From: Odiellus spinosus
Lineage: Eukaryota > Arthropoda > Arachnida > Opiliones > Phalangiidae
Assembly: GCA_963920705.1 (NCBI GenBank)
Contig: OY987227.1
Span: forward strand, 4,575,143-4,639,142
DNA length: 64,000 nucleotides
Direction: 5' to 3'
Part shown: one piece after another, positions 50,171 through 62,153 of the stretch
Position numbering within the stretch: the stretch's first letter is position 1
Layout: every line of letters begins with the position of its first letter
The notes under the pieces: model-generated
Told to the model about the DNA's origin: nothing
The model's input: only the letters and a program-made list of their open reading frames with translations
Database searches by the model: none
Position numbers and translations under genes: made by a program

Positions 50171-51529
50171 ACATTTTGTTTCCTTTCCCTTCTTGTAATA
50201 TTTTAGGTAAGGTTACGTTAGTTAATCACTCGAACTACGTCATCCCTCCAACTAGTTAAACACTTGCTCTAACCCATTCCTCTTATAATATTATAGGTAA
50301 GGTTACGTTAGTAGAGTGCAACAGTCTCAGTCTGATTTAGTTGCAGTCGACGCGAAGTCAGCCCCTTTTGAGTATTCGAACTTTCGGTACTATCACGTGT
50401 TCGACATAACGAACTTTCGGACTCGTCGTCCAATTCTTACAATGGGATGTAAATACGTTTTTCAGTTGGCCTATCGCCAGTAGGCCAAATCCGTTTTTTA
50501 AGGGACGTCGACGTATTTTTTCGAGAGATAAAAGTCATTTGCGCCTATGGATAGAACACATTCTCTCTCTGTCATTCATGCGTTCAACATCGTGTAAAAA
50601 AAAAGTGTACGTCTTTAGCCTGCTGCAGAGGTGGAAGTTCCGTGGTGACGCCTATAATGTCCTAGCCTTCAAGGATTAGGATAGGCCAAGTAGAGGACAA
50701 GTAGTGGATAGATGCCTGGGGCCATCATCCTGTACATCTCTTGGACAGCAGAGTAAAGGAAGACTTACGTTTCTTTAGGAACAGTGCGGAGGACTTGGCA
50801 TAGTTTTTTGCAAATATGTTCTTTAACGCGATGTTGTTTTTACGACTTCGTTTGCTTTTTTTTGGCAGGGCTCTTTGAATTTATGAGAATTATACTTGTA
50901 ATAATAAAGTTTAATGTTTATTCTGGTCTCGATCGTCTCGTTAATTCTCGAGTAGATATTTTAGTATCTTAGTGGATGTTCATGGTAATCACTTTTCGTT
51001 ATCTTTAAGTTAGCAGATTAAAACAACGCTAGTAAGGTCACGTCAGTCTAGTATATTTTATCACTCGAATTAGCCAATATCCCTTTAGCTAGTAATCCCT
51101 TGGTATCACCCTTCTCTCTTATAATTGACGAGTTCGGAATTGAAGCGAATCTTCCAGACCCATGGCGAGATTGAGGTATAACTTCGTTATGCGCGGATTT
51201 GTTACGAGGTGCCGCTTTCGTCGTTCTTATTCTAACTAAGCGTAGTGGATGGAAACAAAGAAAGAGTCATCATATTATATGTAACAGCGAATTCGGACTT
51301 TATTTATATTTTCTTATATAACCTTTAAAGTCTTTGACTCCTACCCTTTAATTCGTAAATACTTTTATTAGTAAACGGCAGAGACTCCCCCCCCCCAGAA
51401 CAATTACAGTCGTAGGGTGTTTTTTCTTTTAGGTCTTCCGAGTTCAAAGCTATTTTAAAAGGGTACCAATTAATTAGGTCAAAACTATTAATCTAATAGC
51501 CCATGAGGTGCACCATGGCAGACCAGTAT

Positions 51530-54470
51530 TCTTAGAACCCGGTAGGGTTCTATGTATTGGGCCCATCATCATCTGTAATGCTATTTTGATTTCCTAAAAA
51601 ATTCAGTCTCTAGCCAATCAAAACGCTCCATTCTCCCATAGAATAACATTAAAATCGACTCTTTCGAGGACAAGTCCAGTGATTGACAGAACTAAAAGAG
51701 GAATTATTTGTTACAGATATAATCACTTTTAAATGGTAGAGCAAGGTTCGAATGTTGAACTTTTCAAGTTTCATTTAAAAATATTAAGTCTAAGTATTTT
51801 AAAATTAATTCTAAAGTTGACCCTTTTTTTGGTACTTAGCTGGTTTCGCGCATGGCCAAATCGTAATGTTATTCTATGGGATTTGGTTTTTTGAAAGTGG
51901 CTTACCTTTCAGATTTATTTTCTAATACTTCCGGATATTTTTCAGACTTGGATTTTCCGTGTGGTATGAATTAAGATTCGAGCTTTATTTTAAGACTAAT
52001 TTCATAATTTTACACCAATTAGATGGCCCACAATCTATTTATGAAAACGGAGGGAACAACAAGGCGGAGAAATAGATTCGCCAAAAACCTAAGCCTAATT
52101 TGACAAATTAGGCTTAGGTTTTATATGGCTTTTTAAAATCACGAGCACGAGCGCGCGCGCTTGATTTGGAGGCTATGGGTATTGAACTCTAATGACTTAA
52201 TTTCTCCTTCTTCATATTTTTGCCGTTTATAGACTGTGACCAAACTAATCGGTATAAAATTATGAAATTAGTCTTAAAATAAAGCCTGTAAAATATTTGG
52301 AAGCATTAGAAAATAAATCTGAAAGGTAAGTCTCTTGCAAAAAATCTAAATCCCATAGAATAACATTAATTTTCAATTTCTCCGCCTTAAAAGTACTCTC
52401 CTTTTTAAAAATGATTGAAATTCCGAACGACTTGCCATTCCGAACGGCAATAAGGAAGGTATTAACATCAAAAATAATGAAAAAATTAATTGGAATTTGG
52501 TTTAAAGGGCAATGGGGAAAATATAAAGATTTCGCTGCGGCTGTCGGAGGTATTAACATCAAAATTGCTGAAATAATTAATTTAAATTTGGTTTAAAGGG
52601 CAATGGGGAAAATATAAAGATTTCATTGCGGCTGTCGGAGGTATTAACATCAAAATTGCTGAAATAATTAATTTAAATTTGGTTTAAAGGGCAATGGGGA
52701 AAATATAAAGATTTCACTGCGGCTGTCGGAGGTATTAACATCAAAATTGATGAAAAATTTAATTTAAATTTGGTTTAAAGGGCAATGGGGAAAATATAAT
52801 GATTTCGCTGCGGCTGTCGGAGGTATTAACATCAAAATTGATGAAAAAATTAATTTTAATTGGGTTTAAAGGGCAATGGGGAAAATGTAGAGATCTGACT
52901 GAATCAAGTGAGGCTGCCCCAGCTATTAACATCAAAAATTATGAAAAAATTAATTTTAATTGGGTTTAAAGGGCAATGGTAAAAATGTAGAAATTTGACT
53001 AAATCAAGTGCGGCTGCCCCAGCCATTAACATCAAAAATTATGAAAAAATTAATTTTAATTGGGTTTAAAGGGCAATGGTAAAAATGTAGAAATTTGACT
53101 AAATCAAGTGCGGCTGCCGCAGCTATTAACATCAAAAATTATGAAAAAATTTAGTTTAATTAGGTTTAAAGGGCAATGGTAAAAATGTAGAAATTTGACT
53201 AAATCAAGTGCGGCTGCCCCAGCTATTAACATCAAAAAAATGTAAAAATTAATTTTAATTGGGATTAAAGGGCAATGGTAAAAATGTAGAGATTTGACTG
53301 AATCAAGTGCGGCTGCCCCAGCTATTAACATCAAAAATAAGGAAAAAATTAATTTTAATTAGGATTAAAGGGCAATGGTAAAAATGTAGAGATTTGACTG
53401 AATCAAGTGCGGCTGCCCCAGCTATTAACATCAAAAATTATGAAAAAATTAATTTTAATTGGGTTTAAAGGGCAATGGTACAAATGTAGAGATCTGACTG
53501 AATCAAGTGCGGCTGCCCCAGCTATTAACATCAAAAATAATGTAAAAATTAATTTTAATTGGGATTAAAGGGCACTGGTAAAAATGTAGAGGTTTGACTG
53601 AATCAAGTGAGGCTGCCCCAGCTATTAACATCAAAAATAATGAAAAAATAAATTTTAATTGGGATTAAAGGGCACTGGTAAAAATGTAGAAATTTGACTG
53701 AATCAAGTGAGGCTGCCCCAGCTATTAACATCAAAAATTGTGAAATAATTAATTTTAATTGGGTTTAAAGGGCAATGGTAAAAATGTATAGATCTGACTG
53801 AATCAAGTGCGGCTGCCCCAGCTATTAACATCAAAAATAATGAAAAAATAAATTTTAATTGGGATTAAAGGGCACTGGTAAAAATGTAGAAATTTGACTG
53901 AATCAAGTGAGGCTGCCCCAGCTATTAACATCAAAAATTGTGAAATAATTAATTTGAATTGGGATTAAAGGGCAATGGTAAAAATGTAGAGATCTGACTG
54001 AATCAAGTGCGGCTGCCCCAGCTGTTAACATCAAAAATAATGAAAAAATTAATTTTAATTGGGATTAAGAGGCACTGGTAAAAATGTAGAGATTTGACTG
54101 AATCAAGTGCGTCTGCCCCAGCTATTAACATCAAAAATAATGTAAAAATTAATTTTAATTGGGATTAAAGGGCAATGGTAAAAATGTGGAGATCTGACTG
54201 AATCAAGTGCGGCTGCCCCAGCTATTAACATCAAAAATAATGTAAAATTTTTTTTTAATTGGGATTAAAGGGCAATGGTAAAAATGTAGAGATTTGACTG
54301 AATCAAGTGCGGCTGCCGCAGCTATTAACATCAAAAATTATGAAAAAATTAATTTTAATTGGGTTTAAAGGGCAATGGTAAAAATGTAGAGATTTGACTG
54401 AATCACTTTTTAAAGGGCTAGTCTTTTAATATAGAAGTTAACACTTTCGTGTTAGACTGAAGTGACAGAT
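51530..54470. repeat. Satellite-bearing unit, copy 2
   Basis: Same order as 30090-34706: GAACCCGGTAGGGTTCT lead, palindrome (about 51870-52385), then units from 52450. Roughly four 91-bp units are followed by about 16 of 100 bp to 54410. Open frames here on either strand are repeat by-products. Confidence 0.9.
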
Positions 54471-55905
54471 ATTATATCAAAAATGTCTTTGCGAACAAAG
54501 ACCCAGAAGGACATGTTATGGCCTTGAATGTCTGAAGTGACAGATATTTAATTTTCTTTTAAAACATTAAATTTAAATACAATTAAATTTTCTTTTAAAA
54601 CATGAAATTTAAATACAATTAGATTTTCTTTTAAAACGAAATTTAAATATAATCACAATCTGGCACGATTTAGAGTTTCAAATTTCAATACAACTGATTT
54701 TATTCACTCGGAAATATTTAAGAAAAACATAACAGACGATTTTCTCCCATTGACGCTTAACATTAAATTTCGATAGAAAAATATACTTAATTTAGCTTTG
54801 GCTTTAGGCATAGACTCAAAGTTCTATGATCTGATCTCATACCTTAATTGGATAATGTTTTCTATGGATAATGTTTTCTATGGATAATGCTTTATTATAA
54901 CTCTTCGACTTTAGTCGAGGCAATTCGTTCTCGTTCATGTTAGCTTATGAATGCTTATCAAGGAATTTAAAGGGAAAAAAATTCCCCATATTTTAATTTT
55001 TAATCTAGGTTGCAAACGAACAAACCTAATCCATGGATAATGTTTTATTACAACTCCTCGACTTTAGTCGAGGCAATTCGTTCATGTTAGCTTACGGATG
55101 CTTATACAAGGAATTTAAAGGGAATAAAAATTCACCATATTTTAATTTTTAACTTGGGTTGCAAACGAACAAACCTAATTCATGGATTTTTTTTATAACT
55201 CCTAATAACTAATTAGTGGTCCCTTATGGAAATCATCATTTTAATTGTACGGTTTTAATGAAAAGAAAAATGAAAGTATTACAATTTATTTAAAAAGCTT
55301 ATCCGCTCTAAAATTCGTCGCTTTGAAATTCTCTCCGCTTGCGCGCGCAATATAGCTTTGAAAGTACAAATTGTTATGGTTTGCGTCGTCTGCTAAGCTA
55401 GAAAAGAAGGTGACTTTAAACGGGCTTTAAAAAACACATTTCCCTTTATCATATACCCATTCCAATAAACCGGCGAGTATTTTTAACGATCCGTTCAATT
55501 GCGAGTCGTGGAAATTCGGGTTAAACTAAGAAAACATAAAGTGGACTCGCGTTATACTGAAAAATAACAGTTCAATACACGTTTTCCCTGAAAAATAATT
55601 AAGCGAAATTTAATGTTAAGCGTCAATGAGAGAAAATCGTCTGTTATGTTTTTCTTAAATATTTCCGAGTGAATAAAATCAGTTGTATTGAAATTTGAAA
55701 CTCTAAATCGTGCCAGATTGTGATTATATTTAAATTTCGTTTTAAAAGAAAATCTAATTGTATTTAAATTTCATGTTTTAAAAGAAAATTTAATTGTATT
55801 TAAATTTAATGTTTTAAAAGAAAATTAAATATCTGTCACTTCAGACATTCAAGGCCATAACATGTCCTTCTGGGTCTTTGTTCGCAAAGACATTTTTGAT
55901 ATAAT
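54471..55905. mobile_element. 1.4-kb element with 303-bp inverted arms
   Basis: Arms 54471-54773 and 55603-55905, ending ATTATATCAAAAATGTCTTT and its inverse, are close complements. The interior has a ~151-bp tandem pair (54879-55180) with the palindrome CTCGACTTTAGTCGAG. Arm sequence also occurs at 34440-34706, next to the first satellite array. Confidence 0.8.
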
Positions 55906-56805
55906 TTATTAAGTGTTGTTAATAATTTTCATTAACCGGCAAATAAACTGAATGGTTTCATTTTAAATCTAAGTGAAAAATGAAAATTAAACGGTATAAA
56001 CCATCAAAATGAAAACAACGGCTTAAGCGATGTTAATATTCATCTAAATCGAAAGCACTTCTGAATTAAACTGTGTGAAATGAAATTTAAGAACTATAGT
56101 TTTATGCTGAGAGTATTGACGTGTTCGTTCTGCGGGAGCTCGAGGGAATATTTTTGAATATGGCAAAAACAAGAACTTAATCAATTTACTTTTAAAAAGA
56201 TCGAATAACGTGCTGCGATCGAGATTAAAAAAGATGTTGCGTGCACCATAGGATATTTAATCTTAAACCACAGTTATAGGGCCCCATAATTTAGAACAAC
56301 AATAACCGATTTTAAAGTTTGTACAATATAAAATAATCATATATATTAAATCATTTCAATTTAAACTTGTAAATTTGCAATTTTAATTCCTACCACTAAA
56401 TAAAAAAAAATGGGTTAATAGACCCTTAAAAATATTTCGCCTGCATGTTTTCTTTCCTGTAGTAGTAGAGGATTTCTTAAAAAAGGGGGTCGAAAGAAGT
56501 GGGAGGGTTTCGCAGGGATCAGCCGTGGCGCCATCCTAGTCTATCTTTTTCACTTTTTATAGTTTTTTTTTTCCGTCTGCTTCAAAACTATTAGTGTAAA
56601 TTGTAAGGCTTAGGAAAGGAAACTATTTTTAGGGAATTCTAATTTATCCGCGGTTTTAGAGAACGATTTAAAATAAAAATGAATCGATTAATTGGCAAAG
56701 GTGGTTCGGTTTGTTCCGTTAAAAATTGTTTAAGCGTTAGTCGTGGACAAAGTTCACTGATTAAAAACAAAGCGAGTATGCATCGACTACCTAATGATAA
56801 GAATT
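55906..56805. other. No gene or repeat recognised
   Basis: AT-rich sequence without a convincing open frame, tandem repeat or element end. Confidence 0.5.
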
Positions 56806-57049
56806 CAGGGACGGAAATAAGCACAAGTCACTGGTCATTTGTCCGATAAATTTTCCAAATGTCCGATAACTTTTTATTTTTAAGAGGGGGTCACTGGACA
56901 AATGTCCGATAAAAAAAAGTACTTTTTAATATAGGAAATGTAGCATTGTCCGGCAATTTTGTTAAATGTCCGATAACTTTTGAATTTTAAAGGGGGGGGG
57001 GGTTACTGGACATTTGTCCAATAAGAAAAATTTCTTATTTCCGTCCCTG
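56806..57049. mobile_element. hAT-type MITE, longer copy
   Basis: Same 16-bp ends as 4326-4427. The interior has several TTTGTCCGATAA/TGTCCAGTAA words and two G runs. No clear target duplication. Confidence 0.8.
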
Positions 57050-57360
57050 GAGAATAATGGATAAAGCGTATTGGATAAAGCGTATTATAACTAGTTACGA
57101 AGTTGACGACAATGTAATGCAGACGACAGTATACCGATTCCCGAGTCAGAGACTGCCAGAATATCTCTAGCAACCTAGAGGGACTGCCACAAGTTTTCGT
57201 AAAACTTGGCAAAATTGGCCGTAAATTCCAACCAATCAGAGAAATCCTCATTTCCTCCGGTTCACGGGGAGAATGTATTACGGGTAAACTCGCTTGTAGG
57301 ATAATATTTTTAAGCGTCTATTGATTTACAAGTGTTTAATTTTTCCAAAAGCAAACACAA

Positions 57361-58475
57361 ATTATACAAAAACGTTGTTTTGCTTCGCACTTCAAAAAAG
57401 TGCATTTATAGGTAAGAATTTCAAACCCGTGAAGGGACAGAAATTATAAATTCACAGTGAAAGAAATATGAAAGTCACAGTCTAAGAAATCATAAATCTA
57501 TAATTATTATACAAAAACGTTGTTTTGCTTCGCACTTCAAAAAAGTGCATTTAAAGGTAAGAATTTCAAACCCGTGAAGGGACAGAAATTATAAATTCAC
57601 AGTGAAAGAAATATGAAAGTCACAGTCTAAGAAATCATAAAGCTATAATTATAATAATTAATATTAATAAAAAATTTACAAAAAAATGACGTATAAATTC
57701 GGCCTATCGAAACTTTTAATTATGCAGAAATCATTCTGTTGTAGAATTCACTCTTGGTAAGGGTAACTAAAAGCCATCTATGCGTGGAAAGGTAGAATAG
57801 CATAATACCAAATAGTTCCTGCCCGGGTTTTTAAAATGTTTAGTTGTTAGGGTGGAGAATTATATTATCTTAAGAGGGGTTGCTGTTTAGATGAGACTTT
57901 TGATGTTTAAACATGTTTCACCACGGGGAATACACTAACAAACCTTTACTCGCGTGTTATCGTCATATGACAGCTACTAAAGTTTAGTTGACTCTTACTT
58001 TTTCCCTTCTCCTAGACTCTAGAGTGGTGATATCGAATGGCGATGGTTGCAGTTTTCAGTTAGTAAAAGGAAACATTCGCCTCTTTATAAAGTTTCTAAT
58101 CATTAAATCTACATAAGTAAAAGTTTCGATAGGCCGAATTTATACGTCATTTTTTTGTAAATTTTTTATTCATATTAATTATTATAATTATAGCTTTATG
58201 ATTTCTTAGACTGTGACTTTCATATTTCTTTCACTGTGAATTTATAATTTCTGTCCCTTCACGGGTTTGAAATTCTTACCTTTAAATGCACTTTTTTGAA
58301 GTGCGAAGCAAAACAACGTTTTTGTATAATAATTATAGATTTATGATTTCTTAGACTGTGACTTTCATATTTCTTTCACTGTGAATTTCTAATTTCTGTC
58401 CCTTCACGGGTTTGAAATTCTTACCTATAAATGCACTTTTTTGAAGTGCGAAGCAAAACAACGTTTTTGTATAAT
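57361..58475. repeat. 1115-bp palindromic element with 357-bp arms
   Basis: Arms 57361-57717 and 58119-58475 are near-perfect complements. Each arm begins with two tandem 145-bp units (ATTATACAAAAACGTTG...CTAAGAAATCATAAA) and ends in GGCCTATCGAAACTTTT. The ~400-bp spacer has no gene. Flanks are AT-rich, so a target duplication cannot be judged. Confidence 0.9.
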
Positions 58476-58711
58476 ATAATAATATAATTGGCCCGAATTA
58501 CCCCTACGCTAACCTGACTTCAGAATTTCTAAACGGTAGAATACACCTGAAAAAACAAATGCTTTGAAATATTCTAACTTTGGCGGGAAATTGATGAGGA
58601 AGTGAACGCTTGATTGGCCGATTTTTAGCATGCAAACACGCCAAACGGTAGTCTCTCACGTTTTATCTAGGCTACTGCTACGGCCTCCCTAAGATTGGTT
58701 TTAAATTAGGT

Positions 58712-59028
58712 CAGAAGCCGATGAAACCCTCCTTTGAAGTCTACCCCTCTCTGTTTGGGTTAGTTTCAAAAAGCGCGATTCGTACGCCTCCTAATGGTAG
58801 ATATTTTCGGAGCGGGAGTTCGTGGAGCGAATATCTCCAGCAGCCTTGGAGTTCGTCCAAAAAAACGTCGTCGTTTGTGGAGAGAGAGAATTTCCAATTT
58901 TCCGTAGACAGGGGTATGAAGTAGGACCCCTCCGATCTCGTAAAATTGAGAATTTTACCCATACAGAGAGGAGCGCTATATGGAACATTAGAGTAGTAGA
59001 CTTCAAAGGAGGGTTTCATCGGCTTCTG
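58712..59028. mobile_element. CAGAAG element, short copy with perfect 7-bp duplication
   Basis: Ends CAGAAGCCGATGAAACCCTC and its inverse, flanked by ATTAGGT on both sides. The right half corresponds in inverse to the left half of the longer copies. Open frames on both strands are shadows of the inverted repeat. Confidence 0.88.
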
Positions 59029-59469
59029 ATTAGGTTCGTTAAAAGTTCATTTTTGTCTTAAACGGCAGATAAAACTTAATTTTGTAATATATGAATCAAA
59101 AGTTTTAATATTATATATAGTTTCGAAGGCCTTAAACGAAAATAAAAATATATTCATCAAAAATTCCATGACGAAAAGCACGCGGTAATATATAAATTGC
59201 CTCCTGCATTCTCTAATACGAGATGGCGCTAGTGAGCACTAAAAAAATTTCGAAAACTGGTCGTGTGACCCCGAGTCTATCCTCCCCATTTCACAAGCTG
59301 CTGCCAGCTTTGTTTATTTGTTTTTCAGGTGTATGCAGTTTATAAATGTGTTTGATCCCTAATATGGGTTAAATAGAAAAAACAATTTAAAACACTGTTG
59401 ACAGTGACGAATAGTATTCTTCATGGGCATTAAAATTAAATTTAAATGATGTCATGGAATCAACCTAAC

Positions 59470-59690
59470 CTTTCTTTTAACGTATTGTTGTTCGACGAAT
59501 CCTTTGGGAATCATAATTTTGTTGTCGCCTTTATTTAATAGGGATTTGATAGAATCCATTTCATTGTACTTTGTTTCAGAGAAATCCGATTTGAGTGTCG
59601 ACGAGTAGTGAATGGATATGACTGTCGAATTTACCATCCAAATCAAACATAAAAGCTTCAATCGAGTTACTTTTGAAATGCGACCAATTG
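59470..59690 (-). CDS. Possible single exon, unrecognised
   Basis: An open stretch between an acceptor-like CTATAAG and a donor GTTAGG, with a hydrophobic segment (LKLLCLIWMVNSTVISI) followed by a polar region. It resembles in style a signal-peptide exon but has no Met before the hydrophobic part and no partner exon was found. It may be chance. Confidence 0.2.
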
Positions 59691-59774
59691 CTTATAGAGG
59701 AAAAACAAATTATAGCAACATCTGTTAATAAAATTGCTCCTACATTTTCCAATGTCCTTATTGGTATGTAGCCA

Positions 59775-59960
59775 TAAGCGCAGTTGTCAAAAGAGCAGTT
59801 CCCATGTGCGCACTCCCAAAGAGCGGTTTCTCAAGAGCGAAGTTTTGCCAAAAGAGCAGTTTCCTAAAAGCGCGGTTGCCAAAAGAGCAGTTCTCATATG
59901 CTCACGTCCAAAAGGGTGTTTTCGTATGAACGCATTTTCTTATAAATGCGGGCTGTTTTT
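59775..59960. repeat. Word-repeat stretch (CAAAAGAGCAGTT type)
   Basis: About nine degenerate ~20-bp words such as AAAAGAGCAGTTCCCATGTG, AAGAGCGGTTTCTCAAGAGC and AAAAGCGCGGTTGCC in one orientation. Confidence 0.65.
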
Positions 59961-59994
59961 GGACGTCGAATGCTGAAAATTTAGAAAAATATTT

Positions 59995-60068
59995 TAGGTA
60001 AGGTTAAGTTAGATTGGGTTACGGTAGGGTAGGTTAGGCTAGTTTAGGTAAGGTTAGGTTAGGTTATT
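59995..60068. repeat. Degenerate telomere-like TTAGG tract
   Basis: GGTAAGG, GGTTAGG and TTAGGTTAGG variants over ~70 bp; the opposite orientation (CCTAACCTAACC) is at 60657-60678. Confidence 0.75.
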
Positions 60069-60250
60069 TAATCTGTCATTCGAGATTATGATTTTCGACA
60101 TTATGAACCAAACTCTTTTAAACAGAGATTTAAAATTAGCTTAAAAATTAACAATGAAAGATTTTGTTTTATGTTCAAGATATTAGTTGCAAGTATATGA
60201 ATGTTTCGTGGACATCGCTAGTTGAGAAATGATTTGTGGAACTGCGCTTT

Positions 60251-61016
60251 TGGGAAGGTCTACCCCCATTTGGCCCAATTTCATCTCGCCCAATTTCATT
60301 TCACCTAATTCCCGTTTCGCCCAATCTCATTTCACCTAATACCCAATCTCATTTCACCTAATACCCAATCTCATTTCACCGAATTCCCGTTTGGCCCAAT
60401 CCTATTTAGCCCAATGCCATATCACCAAATTCCCATTTCGTCCATTTCTCATTTCGCCCAATCCACTCCTAAGATTAATCTGTCTCCTCGGGTTTCGGCA
60501 TTAGTTGGATGTGTTTCGACATCTGTAGAGACTTGACTTAGCTTGATACAGAGAAGGTAAGCCTTCGGGAACAATTTCCTTTTGATCGGTTCCTCGGGCC
60601 CGTTTAATTATTTCTGCACGCACTTTTTGATGTATCTAAAGAACCATTTATTTGATAACCTAACCTAACCTAACCTAATAAATTTAGTTTGGGCGAATTG
60701 TGAATCGATAATTTGGGGCCAAATAATAAGTTTTGGGCGAAGTAGGATTGGGCGAAATGGAAATAGATTATTTTGGGCGACAAATGCCTTGGGCGAAATG
60801 GGAATAGATAATTTTGGGCAAAAAATGCCTTGGGCGAAATGGGAATAGATAATTTTGGGCAAAAAATGCCTTGGGCGAAATGGGAATAGATAATTTTGGG
60901 CAAAAAATGCCTGGGCGAAATGGGAATAGATAATTTTGGGCAAAAAATGCCTTGGGCGAAATGGGAATAGATAATTTTGGGCGAAATGGGTACATACCTT
61001 TGGGGTCCTGCGCTTT
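60251..61016. mobile_element. Inverted-repeat element built of GCCCAATTTC words
   Basis: The left end GGGAAGGTCTACCCCCATTT resembles the inverse of the right end CATACCTTTGGGG. The left third repeats (T)TTCGCCCAATTCC and CATTTCACCTAAT words; the right third repeats their inverse in a 41-bp minisatellite (about 60750-60990, ~6 units). The minus-strand frames of 77-92 codons are translations of that repeat. Confidence 0.7.
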
Positions 61017-61489
61017 TGAATGAAAGCGCGTGAGTTTGAAATTCATTTATATTTTAGGTTTCATTTATGCTTAGTATTTTTAAGAGATGTTATAAATTTT
61101 ACTACTCTTAAGAGGGCGTTGCGAGTTAAATAAATTTATTTAGATGAATTAATGTTTTTTAAATGAAGGAAATCACCCTATCGAACAGTTTTTTCGCTAT
61201 CAAAGATAATTAGCCTGATATCTATTGTATCTCTGGAATCACATAGTCTAAACGGCGCCTATTAGTCTGATGACGACCTCGAAAATTCAAACACAAGGGC
61301 TCCATGCTTTTTTCTAGCAGACAACTTTAGTCCGATCTTTAATACCTTTTCCATCATATTTAGGAGATGTTTAAAAATAAGAGTTGATATTTTTCTTAGG
61401 TTTTCGGTAAAGTAGATCCAGAAAAACGTAAAATCAAGAAAGTGATATAGCAGTTTTCATTTACTCTTAAAATTTACTACGCCGAATTC

Positions 61490-61602
61490 ATGGAGATTCT
61501 AAATTCTTCACGTATAAGGGTCAGCGACCAATCATTGTTGAAAGTCTCACGGAGGTCTCATTGGTCGCTGACCCTTATACGCCAAGAATTCAAGATCTCC
61601 AT
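61490..61602. ncRNA. miRNA-precursor-like hairpin or tiny MITE
   Basis: Two 43-nt arms (61490-61532 and 61560-61602) are complementary with about six mismatches, including an unbroken 22-nt stretch with GTATAAGGGTCAGCGACC, around a 27-nt loop. Whether it is transcribed is unknown. Confidence 0.4.
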
Positions 61603-61717
61603 TTTCCGGTAAATTTTTAATTTATTTCTAGATTAATTTATATTTAACTAGTGGATTAGGCCTATTTAAACGATAACGAATCGATAATAAATCAGTAGTT
61701 GTTAGGTTGCTTTCTCC

Positions 61718-61994
61718 CTTTAAAGTGAGGGTGTCACGTATTTTTCATGATTTCCAAATGGACATTGAGCAGCATTTTCAGAAAGACCTTTAAAAAACTA
61801 TTCAAATTTCTATATACATAGACCATTTGGGCAAATTTCGGGAAACAAAAATTTCGAAATAGAAAAAATTGAAGAATTTAAAAGTAAAATAGCTATGCCT
61901 ATATATTTTTAATTGTTTTTTAACTATAATTTCAAACAAGTTCCTTAAATTCCATTTGTAACCCGTGGAAATTTAGTGTCAGTCTCATTTTAAA
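61718..61994. mobile_element. GGCTGTCAC-ended element
   Basis: Left end CTTTAAAGTGAGGGTGTCAC, right end GTGTCAGTCTCATTTTAAAT. About 277 bp, non-coding. Confidence 0.65.
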
Positions 61995-62153
61995 TTTAAA
62001 TGAAAACCTATGTTAAAAATGGAACAAACAGCTATTGAATTTATTATTTTAAAAATCTACACCCCAAATAATTACCGAATCTGCGAGTATACGAATTATA
62101 TTATCTTGACTTTTTTTGTCAATAATTTTCTTATGATAGATTCTAGTACTTAC

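Noticed and set aside
53104..53334. Frames in the 91/100-bp satellite, for example 53104-53334 and 52411-52596
   Set aside because: Open by chance in particular unit variants; stops appear in neighbouring units.
56639..57251. Minus-strand frames at 56639-56824 and 57003-57251
   Set aside because: They run into the hAT MITE and have no recognisable motif or splice context.
59995..60678. TTAGG/CCTAACC strings as a true telomere or interstitial telomere
   Set aside because: Tracts are short, degenerate and in both orientations, and they recur inside dispersed elements.
60665..61046. Overlapping minus-strand frames of 77-92 codons rich in FAQ and FPFRP
   Set aside because: They are translations of the 41-bp minisatellite (its length is not a multiple of three, so all frames cycle), not a repeat protein.
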